Below, in pieces: positions 55,345 through 64,000 of a stretch of DNA of 64,000 bases. Position 1 is the first letter of the stretch. Every line of letters starts with the position of its first letter. Both the position numbers and the translations under genes were made by a program. This DNA is from Amaurobius ferox (taxonomy: Eukaryota; Arthropoda; Arachnida; Araneae; Amaurobiidae), in NCBI GenBank assembly GCA_951213105.1, contig OX578136.1, forward strand, positions 152,726,678 to 152,790,677, given 5' to 3'. The notes below the pieces were generated by a model. The model was not told the origin of the DNA, did not search any database, and saw only the letters and a list, made by a program, of their open reading frames with translations.

Positions 55345-55852
55345 GATACGGAGCTTACGATCATGCGAAACCTTTATTCTTCGCAGTCATTCTACAATCT
55401 GTAAAGTACATTTCTCAGCATTGGGGAAAGAGAGGCATACGAGTGCTCCTACTCCCCGTATCATCTTTTGCTCGCCTCGCGAGCTCCTATCAGAGCGACT
55501 TCTGTCACAGGTGTCTCGGAGTGGAATACTTTCATATATATATCTTTCCGCAGACCACCCTGATAATCAAACCACCGTATCATCTTTCTTCGAAATTTTT
55601 CTAAGAATTCCATGACGCATAGACCTCCACGCGAACTCCATTCTTGAAATCTTAGTTCCCCTCGTGTTTGATGACAGGCCTAATGCCTTTATTCTGCCTC
55701 CCCCAGTAGATTTTGGGGGTGACGAAAATCTTAATGGCTTTGCTTAAGAATTTTCCGCTGGGTTACCTCACTTGGAGGTCTATGACTGCACAAGAGCCAA
55801 AATATATCTAAAAAAGTTTTTCTGATGTTATTCTGGGTTTCTCACACAGACC
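55345..55852 (-). repeat. Repeat family D, copy 2
   Basis: On the minus strand it opens TGTGAGAAACCCAGAATAAC and shares GTCATAGACCTCC, GCCTGTCATCAAAC and GAATAAAGG with copy 1 in the same order. A 98-codon plus frame covers part of it without any motif. LTR identity is possible but unproven. Confidence 0.4.
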
Positions 55853-56734
55853 TAAAGCGTACACTTATGGACTCCGTTCTAATCATACACATTCCATAAT
55901 TTCTATCTAGTTACCTTTACTTACATTATATATATCTAAATACAAAAATTCATGACAATGAAATTATTCATTCTTGAATGATCATCGTGTCCATATCACA
56001 CACATGCATATCAGACATGCATTATAAGTGCTTGTTTGTGAAAATAATAATAATGTTTCTAAATAAGAGGTTAAAGTTTCAATTATGAATGTCGCCGCCT
56101 CTTGAATTATACACTTGTAAAAAGGCGCTAAGTTGAAGACTGTCAATGTCAATGTTTAATGCATTTACGTGATCTTAGCCGTTTACACAAATTATGTCTT
56201 TATCATGTTAAAAAAAATTGCTGCCAGTAACCATTTGTGAACTTAATGGCGCGAAAGAAAGCACATAAGCGTGCGATGAATTTATTTTGTAGAAGTCTAT
56301 CCTAGAGAATTAGAGGAGAGATGAATTATGGAAGAGTTTAGTTGAGATGAATTTTTAATGTATTATATGGTGTTTTGGCTTTTCGTTTGACAGAAACTGT
56401 TTTTCCCAATGTTAAAATACGCAAAGAAAAATATCTGGAGTGTAAAACATCTGAGGCTGTCACTCGATCGTCTCATACATTATTTAGATCCACTTGTATT
56501 GGAGTCAATATGAAGATAAAAAAATATATCAAGCTCCTCATACATTAATATTCCGTATCGGTTCGTTCTACTTCTATTGCAATCATGATCAATATACAAA
56601 ATATGTTTCTTATCAGCTTTATTTCTAATATTTTTTGAAATATTATATTTTAAGTTGGCAACAAGTTTGTGCTGTCGATGAATCGGAATCATTTAGCTAA
56701 TATGTGTTAATATAAAGTATTCTTATGAAAGTTC
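55853..56734. other. No gene seen
   Basis: AT-rich DNA with no defined feature. Confidence 0.5.
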
Positions 56735-56855
56735 TTAAGCACCCCCATCCCTAGAAGATAATTTAAAAAGGCTAGACAACGAGACGAGATAGACAAAAAA
56801 ACAGTTACAAAGATAAAGAGCATTATCTAATGAGTTGGAATCCACAGTAGAACTA
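56735..56855 (-). repeat. Repeat family F, copy 4, partial
   Basis: In reverse, CTTTGTAACTGTTTTTTTGT, CTATCTCGTCTCGTTGTC and TAGCC follow the beginning of F3. The second half (CTCCCCGCTGG block) is not recognisable. Confidence 0.4.
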
Positions 56856-57564
56856 TTGCAGAAATCGTTTTTTTGACACAATTGGATTATTGATAAATGG
56901 TTGTCCAATTCAGGAATGAATCAACTAATGTCGTTGTGAGTAATTGACTCACGTAATTATTATTTACCGAATGGCAACAAGCATGTAACACGATAACTAA
57001 CTTTTTTAAATTTTCGTTCTTGAGCAAAAGCCTGAAGGAAATAATCAATAATTGTTGAACAAAATAACCAGTAAATATTCGAGATATAACTACCGATGAA
57101 GTTGTTACACGATGCAACTATTCTAGATGGCCCAAATGAATGCATTTTTGAAGTATTAAGCAATGGAAGATATATGGAATATTTCCTAACTTCGCTGTTT
57201 TAGTATTTTAACTAATTTTATATTAAAAATACTTTGAAAAACCGCAAAAATGTTTCTAAAATACTATCATAGACTTGGCGGATGTACAAATTCAATTATT
57301 AAAAGTTCCAGTGATTTTCCAAGGGTAACTGTTAGTACAATAAATAACACATTCACAGAAATTTAGCCTGTTGAATTGCTCTCTGTCAGAGTTATGCATA
57401 TTTGAATTCCAGGAAAAATATGGTCGCGTACTTTGACAAACATTGCAAGTATCAAAGTGTTAGAGGCCCTGATGATACGACTTTTTAAGTGATATTTATT
57501 GCCTTCCATTTACGCGTTTCGTTTGTGCCTGTTTTCGATTTCTACGCATTACACAATGTCCTAC
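56856..57564. other. No gene seen
   Basis: AT-rich DNA. Overlapping short minus frames at 56887-57163 have no motif. Confidence 0.5.
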
Positions 57565-57775
57565 AAATTAGATTTACAAGTCTATCTCAATCTGTTGCCA
57601 AATCCGTTATATTTGTTAGAGTTCGTTATATTTGTTGCCAAGTCCGTTCTTTTTAAATTCTCCGCAAAGGACACTGCAATCACTTATTTGATCGGGCATG
57701 GTGACTTTACTATTTATAGATCTAACGTGTGCACTGATCCTTTACTTAATGTTTTTGGGGGTGTTTAAGAACTTC
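57565..57775 (+). repeat. Repeat family F, copy 5
   Basis: AATCCGTTATATTTGTTAGA and GTTCGTTATATTTGTTGCCA form a local duplication. CACTGCAATCACTTATTTGA, TCGGGCATGGTGACTTTACT and AGATCTAACGTGTGCACTGA match F1. An 89-codon frame crosses it without a motif. Confidence 0.5.
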
Positions 57776-58031
57776 CACGCCTTACATCGTAAGTGTCATT
57801 CAAACCAACAATTTCCAACATTGACTATAGTACGGGCAGTGTTCCGGCAATATCCTGTTTCTCCATAGGAAAAACTGCGATCAAAATGTTAAACTTAGTA
57901 ATTCAAGCTCTAATAGTGAAGTTGCTGAAAATTCATATCTAATTCTAGTTTTTTGAACAATATATCCAAACATAAAATTTCACAGCAGTACAAATATTCG
58001 TTCTTGATTTATTGCGTTCACACTTTACACA

Positions 58032-58092
<61 letters not shown>

Positions 58093-58626
58093 GCACACAC
58101 TAAGCAATGAAAAATACGTGGATTCCTTTCTAACTTTGCTGTCTTGACATTTTCAAATTGAATTTGATTTTTAGATGATTTTTAGATGATTTTTTTAATT
58201 TGAATTTTAGAACTGGCATCATTGTTAGAAAATTAAAATGGCAGTTTGTTGTTATAAAATGGAGTTACATTTTACTGTTTTCAAACATTTTATGATTAGC
58301 TAAGGACTTCATTTTCAACGTATTTTATTTTCTTATTAAAACAAGTAAAATGTGAATATAAATGAATTTTGATTATGAACTTTTATCAGCGTTTTACTTG
58401 AAGGTACTTGACTGAAGTCAACCCTCAAAAGATTCATTAGTCGTTTGTTGAAAACCACTAAATTTTTATTTTGTCATCCACATGTTACATTTTTCGTATT
58501 ACCCACATGCCCTATTTTTAAACTGAAAAATGCTTATATATTACATTTAAGTAAATTTAAGTTTTAAACTTTTTTTCATCTTATATTAAAAAAATTATAA
58601 CAACCTGTTGCTTCGATCAAAAATTA
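57776..58626. other. Spacer with a CACG/CA microsatellite
   Basis: A (CGCA)n tract turning into CACACG steps lies at about 58025-58100. The remainder is AT-rich with no gene. Confidence 0.6.
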
Positions 58627-60034
58627 CACACATGGTCAATGAAAGTTGCGCACCAAGAAGAAAACATGGTACAGCCGCGGCGAAATGATGTAAATAGCTG
58701 GAGGGTGGGCTGGTATGCAAATGATCCCAGTCTGGTGTAATTGCGCTTGACCGTACACCCGTGAGTGGTGCTGCAAGCATGAGTCAGCGGCCTTATAAAC
58801 CGGCGTGTAGTCGACGCTCCATCAATGCGAGAAGCTATGGATGACGCAAGCACAAGTACGGAGTGAAAAGAATGGTGGGTAGACGCCAGAAACGTCGATA
58901 TAAGCAACTGACGGACTTCGAGAGAGGCCTGATCATAGGACAGAAAACCGCAGGATGGTCAGTGCACCGGATAGCCCGTCATGTGGAACGTTCGGACTAT
59001 ACCGTTCGGCGGTGTTGGGAGCACTGATCACGGGATGCCACCCAGACACAGGGGACCGGCTCTGGATGGACCAGGCATACCACGAGTAGAGCGTATCGAA
59101 TAAACGTGCTACAGGCACGTGTAGAGCCCACGGCGAGCCGATCTGCGATACAGGCACACGTAGCGACTCCTGTGTGCCCACGAACCACATCTAGACACTT
59201 GAAGGAAGCGAATGTGCGATCGCAGCGTCTCTTACGTATACTACCGTTAACACGGGAACATCGGCGGCACCGGTTGCAGTGATTCCGGGCCAGAGCAACC
59301 TGGAACGCCACAGATTGGCGATGTGTGGTGTTTAGCGAAGAGTGCCGCTTCGTTTTGGGGACCAATGATGAGCGTGTCCGGCTGTGGAGGTCCCCTGCAC
59401 AACGCCACAATCCCAACCTCGTTATCTAGCGCCACACCAGCACCACTGCAGGCATCATGGGCTGAGGAGCCATAGCTTACGACAGCCGATCCGCTCTAGT
59501 AGTAGTGGTACCAGGAGCATTGACAGACTAGCGGTACGTAGATGAGATTCTACGGCCTCATGTGCTCCCATTCGTTATTGGGATTCCAAGTGCTCAATTC
59601 CAGCAGGATAATGCTCCACCGCACACGACTCAGATCGCTCAGGCCTGTCTGAGTCATGTCCAGACACTTCCATGGCCTGCCCGCTCCCCAGACCTGTCCT
59701 CTATTGAGCATATGTGGGACCAGTTGATACGCCAGCTCCCTCGTTGCCGCAATCTTCGGGATTTGAAAGGTAACATCCAACAAGTATGGACTCGTCTGCC
59801 CCAAGACAACATCAAGCGTTTGTTCGACACCATGCCAGACCGTATTGCTGGTTATATCGCAACACGAAGCGCTATTGAGGATGACTCGACTGTGTTCCAC
59901 ATCTCCCTCTATGCGTGTTCTGTTGCGCTGTTCTTGTGATTATGTATATCATTCATCTGTATCCTTCCATCAATAAAATTTTAGGTCCATCCTATGCTTC
60001 CCTCTTGGTGCGCAACTTTCATTGTCCGTGAGTG
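58627..60034 (+). mobile_element. Tc1-like transposon, complete ends, dead gene
   Basis: Terminal inverted repeats extend about 40 bp: CACACATGGTCAATGAAAGT and TGCGCACCAAGAAG at the left, and the reverse complement of CACTCACGGACAATGAAAGT and TGCGCACCAAGAGG at the right. TA lies just outside both ends, the usual Tc1 target. The element is 1,408 bp, a normal Tc1 size, and holds one interrupted transposase. GC content is clearly higher than the flanks. Confidence 0.9.
58876..59939 (+). pseudogene. Tc1-like transposase with five nonsense codons
   Basis: A single frame from about 58889 reads RQKRRYKQLTDFERGLIIG (first helix-turn-helix) and HRIARHVERSDYTVRRCWEH, then a linker. VVFSEECRFVLG follows at the place of the first catalytic Asp (usual form FSDES), where Glu now stands. 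QFQQDNAPPHT gives the second Asp and PWPARSPDLSSIEHMWDQL the final Glu. Only 32 residues lie between the second Asp and the Glu, against 34 in Tc1, so two codons are lost. There are TGA or TAG stops at about 59024, 59276, 59429, 59462 and 59531, and no frameshift. The last 125 codons stay open. It cannot make a working enzyme. Confidence 0.9.
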
Positions 60035-61129
60035 TATTATAATAATTCTGGCTATAACTTATTTGCAAATTATGTCTTGTCATTCACATATTCGTTCACA
60101 GCACATTTTAAGACCTCCCGAATCCCCTTCAAACACTTTTGGAAATACGTCAGTCTGTGAGTGTATTTGCGTGTATATATCTGTGAGATGTAGACTAACT
60201 CAAAAACACATGCAATTTTGGAACGAATGCAATGCAGATTTTGGTAAATGTTATTTCCCATAAAAACTATGATAATTCCCGTAGCAATGAGGATAATATA
60301 TAGTACATGAGAGAATGAATAATTACAACGAAATCATGGATATCAAAATAGTTTATATTAATGCAGATAAGCCAAATGCATCCATTGATATCACCAAGAT
60401 GCCGTCCAATTAAAGAAAATTTTAGATAATTTTTACGAAGTACTTTAAAAGAATAACGAGTACGAAATTTTAAAAAAAATGCAATTTTTTTTTTTCTGTT
60501 TGAATATTTACCGTGACACAAGAGGAACTTAATGGAATAAGAAAATATGATACAATCGAGCGGAAACTCACACTCGAAGATATTTTGGGATTTTGTTTTC
60601 CCAAAATATTGAAATTTGTTAATTTGTAGTGAAAGGCGTGTGCTGCTTGAGCGCATTACATTTTTTTCTGGAAAATGGTGCACAATTCTTTGAAATTCTT
60701 AAATTAGCGGTGAAACATGTTTATAAAACCCCAAGTTTGCAAAAAAGGTTATTATTCCCAACAGCGAACTTGATGGGAACTGATAGTATTGCCTGGCAAA
60801 TATTCGGAGTGGCGTGACTGATGGTTCGATTGGCAGCAGGAATACAAACCTACATTTCGAATCCGGTGAAAGCGCTTTTTATAGACTATTTTGGGAACAA
60901 TTTCTAGTTTACTGCCAGTGGTGACAAATTGATTTCACTTAATCAAACATTTATAAGATGGATCCTGAATCCTATATGTCCCTATAAGTCTCAGTAAAAC
61001 TAAGTTTTGCTCAGTGATCGGGCATTTTAAGAGTCGGGAGAATCAATGGGAGGTTGAAGGAAGACACGGGAATAATATGAACATCGGTGGTGGGAAATGT
61101 CCTCTGCTGTACATTGTCGGTCGTCTTAA
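60035..61129. other. No gene seen
   Basis: Unassigned AT-rich DNA. A 138-codon minus frame (60267-60683) is Phe/Ile/Tyr-rich and shows no motif; I do not support it. TTTCGAATCCGGTGAAAGCG at 60857 vaguely resembles a B box without a partner A box. Confidence 0.45.
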
Positions 61130-61900
61130 GGGTGAGCGTCAGTAAATCTTCTGCCCTATCCGCGCTTTATTAACTTTCGCGGCACACTTTTTCGCCGAAA
61201 TTCTTCTCAAACAGTTGCGAAATATTTTCTGAAAGATAAAATGCAATGCTTAGATTATATTAAAACTAAATTTAATACCCCATAAAACATAGAATATATT
61301 TTTTATTTTAATTCAAAATATTTTTGGTGCTGCCATCTTTTGTCGTAATTTAATTCATACCGACTATTTTTATTTTTTAATGAACATTTTTAAATGTCTA
61401 TTCCTTCTAATACGCTATTAAATACAGCAGATCATATATAATAAAGCCACAATCACGGAAACGTAAACTTGAGCTTGAAGACAAAGGAACTTGAAGACAA
61501 AACTGCAGTCCTCAGTGATGTACAGTCAGATCCCCTTATCAAATTTATAGAATGAGAAATTACCTTTCCGTGATTGTAGCATTATTATATATGATCTGTT
61601 GTTGTATTTAATACTTTATTAGAAGGAATAGATATTTAAAAATGTTCATTAAAAAATAAAAATAATCGGTATGAATTATATTACGGCAATAGATGGCAGC
61701 ACCAAAAATATTTTGGATTAAAATAAAAAATATATTCTATGTTTTATGGGGTATTAAATTTAGTTTTAATATAATCTAAGCATTGCATTTTATCTTTCAG
61801 AAAATATTTCTCAACTGTTTGAGCAGAATTTCGGCGAAAAATGTGTGCCGCAAAAGTTAACAAAACGCGGATAGGGCAGGATATTTACTGACGCTCGCCC
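61130..61900. mobile_element. Foldback element with arms of about 335 bp
   Basis: The left arm 61130-61462 and the right arm 61564-61900 are inverted copies with scattered differences. The ends read GGGTGAGCGTCAGTAAAT at the left and the reverse complement of GGGCGAGCGTCAGTAAAT at the right. The 101-bp spacer has a CTTGAAGACAAA direct repeat. No coding frame. TTAA precedes the left end and GTAA follows the right, so the target duplication is unresolved. It is a long-arm MITE or foldback transposon of unknown superfamily. Confidence 0.85.
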
Positions 61901-63009
61901 GTAACTTACTTTATAGTTTTGAACTGACTTGTCCCATTCAGAAAACTGATATATAAATTATATATAAAAATAAAGATAAAAGTAAAGATAAAAATAAAGA
62001 TATTATAGATAAGAGTTAATTAAATTTTAGTTTAAAACTGAAACAAGCAATTTACAAATTGCCTGTTTTGAACTAAAATCATTCTCAAGCTACAAATACA
62101 GTCGCCAAATCTCAATTACGCATCAGGACGTGATGCGCGAATGGACAACACGATTCCCCTGTGCATGGCGTGTTTTCAATAGGTAGAAAAACTTCGATAA
62201 ACGGGTCTGTTCGATTGATTAAAAAAATCTAAGACATGTATCTGTTAAAATATTTATAATTAAGCAACGGATGGGTTTGTGAAATTTTTTTTCTGGAGTT
62301 GACTATGATATATTTAGGAGCAGCTGTTAAATTATAAACGTCTGATGGCACGTCAATTTTTTTATATCGTAATATATAAATCGAGGAGATGTAAAAGGTA
62401 CGAAAAATATATATATTTTTTTAATTCACTAAAATTCGTTTATTAATCGTATAGACTACGTTGTTGAAAAAGAATTTTTCGATCTTTTCGATGGTGTAAG
62501 GATGAAAACTCTGTGATAATATTTCGGGTCACTAAGGAACCTATATGTGTGAATATAGCCTACAATCGTTTCAAATCAGGCTAAACATGGAATAACTAAA
62601 AACTAATTCGAAACTTTAAAAAAAATTAACACCAAGGTGTACGTACTTATTCGGGTCCTGAAACAGACTTGTACCAATTTTCATGGCCGTAGGACGTTTA
62701 TATTTTTGCTACAAATTTCATGCACACACACACACACCTCCATTACATAAGATTTGATACGGAAAATGATATAAATTGAACTGTGCATTTAAAATTACAA
62801 GATTCTTCTATGAAAAAAAAAACACAATTCTTTTTACATTATTAAGAAAATTTAATTTAACTAAAATGTTAAGATCTACCAAGTATCTATTAAAAATTCA
62901 ATCAACAAAAAAATTTACTAAATGTATAAAATTTCAGCTAAAATCCACTAAAAGAGTTAAGAATCTGCTAAATCTAGTATCACTAAGAGCAAGACCCCAA
63001 TTATATATT
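61901..63009. other. No gene seen
   Basis: AT-rich. AAAGATAAAAGTAAAGATAA at 61973 is a short simple repeat, and a CACACA tract lies at about 62722-62738. A Lys-rich 85-codon plus frame (62776-63033) is not supported. Confidence 0.5.
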
Positions 63010-64000
63010 ATTAACACTTTACAAAAAAGTTGAAAAGTGTTTATGACTTTGTTCATTCTGTCTGTCTGTCTGTCCGTTAGCACGATAACTGCCGTAAAAA
63101 AGACTTAATCAAAATGAAATTTTAGTTTGTTGTTCAGACGGTCTGTAGGACCTATGGGAATATAAATGAATAAAACACCCAATTAGTTTTGGATTGAACC
63201 CGGGTTGAATAAATGAAATGCATTGAGCCCCATGGGACCTAATTTTTCAAACATTTTTTAAGCGGATTTAAAATTCACAAATTGCTTCGAAAATTTTAGG
63301 TAATATTCAAATTGTTCCATAAAATATATAAAAAAGAATTCAGCGAAATATATTCAGTAGTTTTTTAAATAAAAATTAAAATAATAATTACACCTCTTAT
63401 ATGAAGCGATCACGTGAGCATGATATGAAAAGATCACATGACCCACTTCAAAATAATATATATGGCATCTATTTTGTCTCAAAATCGTGATTTTTTAAGT
63501 TCTTTTTAATTCATATTGAGTGTTGTATCCGTCCTAAACCCACTTTATTTTTGCTTAAATTCTGCGCATCTACATACTGAAACAACGCAATTACAATATA
63601 TTTGAGTTTAAATGATCATCCAAATTTGATTATTTCTGCAACGAAGCCTATTTTTCACTTATGCAAAATGTAAACAGCAAAATATGTAAAATGAGTTGTA
63701 TTAGAATTGCTGTATTTCTTTAACACAAAATTATTTAGCCCATGAAGTCTGCATAGCTGATATGAATGAAATATTCATTGATTTTACAAAGAGAAGGATG
63801 ATTTTTTTCGATGAAATTTTAAGCATTGAGTTTAATTACTTGTAGCTCCATGGTCTTAATTTTTAAATAAAATAAATTATTATAGTATTGTGATGAATGA
63901 AATGCTGTTTTTATAGAGAGATCCAGGCGTGTTATTTTTTTTATGACGTCATTTGCATGAAGTTCATTTTTTTCGATGAAGGTTTAAGTTTTCAAATATA
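63010..64000 (-). mobile_element. Family C element, copy 7, cut by the window edge
   Basis: It starts with TTAACACTTTACAAAAAAGT / TGAAAAGTGTT, a TCTG run (63058-63073), GCACGATAACTGCCG, ACGGTCTGTAGGACC and the TTGAACCCGGGTTGAA block. It then parallels C3 in reverse to ATGACGTCATTTGCATGAAG at 63942 and continues out of the window before the TC end. Confidence 0.75.

Noticed and set aside
60267..60683. A 138-codon minus-strand frame
   Set aside because: Composition is that of AT-rich intergenic DNA (Phe, Ile, Tyr, Lys) and nothing resembles a domain.
60820..60890. A tRNA-like B box (TTTCGAATCCGG)
   Set aside because: No convincing A box or family similarity; left out as a feature.

Overview
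The window looks like AT-rich nuclear DNA of a metazoan, most likely an arthropod (possibly an arachnid; this last point is a guess). The reasons are splice-site-bounded coding sequence, tRNA- and 5S-derived SINEs, Tc1/mariner transposons, a Penelope-like retroelement and long simple repeats. No complete host protein gene is visible. The best host coding candidate is one 510-bp exon (48358-48867, minus strand) with a good acceptor, a good donor and phase 0/0. It suggests that much of the window is intron or intergenic DNA filled by repeats.

The dominant component is three families of non-autonomous elements, named here A, B and C, with one shared layout. A 5' end (TCTGATGTGGGCAGCACATG in A and B) is followed by a short motif (ACTTTCC- or CACTTTCCAAC-like). 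That motif recurs inverted inside a roughly 30-nt terminal hairpin at the 3' end, and a microsatellite (TG/CA or TCTG/CAGA) lies near the hairpin. This matches Helentron-associated elements (HINE/DINE-like) and is inferred as such. Strand calls run from the TC end to the hairpin end. Copies stand in head-to-tail arrays (B1-B2-B3 at 242-3778, A3-A3b, B4-B5, C1-C2), nest in each other (A1 in B3), and one (A8) splits a Penelope-like reverse transcriptase.

Layout: 1-3.8 kb B array; 4.0-4.5 kb (TA)n; 5.3 kb repeat E and 6.2 kb a hammerhead-ribozyme-like motif; 7.5 kb A2; 9.3-10.9 kb a mariner; 11.8-15.6 kb minisatellites and a CCGCT-rich satellite; 15.7-20.9 kb C copies; 22.1-26.4 kb A and B arrays with a tRNA-SINE; 28.3-29.5 kb five tandem palindromes beside a DD41D-type transposase; 32.0-32.5 kb a SINE with a full 5S rRNA head; 36.1 kb a second, decayed hammerhead-like copy; 36.7 kb a MITE; 39-46 kb A7-A9 and the Penelope-like element; 46.9-50.3 kb transposase remnants around the host exon; 51-57.8 kb GC-richer repeats, SINEs and A10; 58.6-60.0 kb a Tc1 element with TIRs and TA duplication but five nonsense codons; 61.1-61.9 kb a long foldback; C7 runs off the right edge.

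The most unusual items are the 5S/tRNA composite SINE with a 13-bp target duplication, the paired hammerhead-like motifs, and the shared architecture of families A, B and C. All homology calls come from reading the sequence; no database search was possible.
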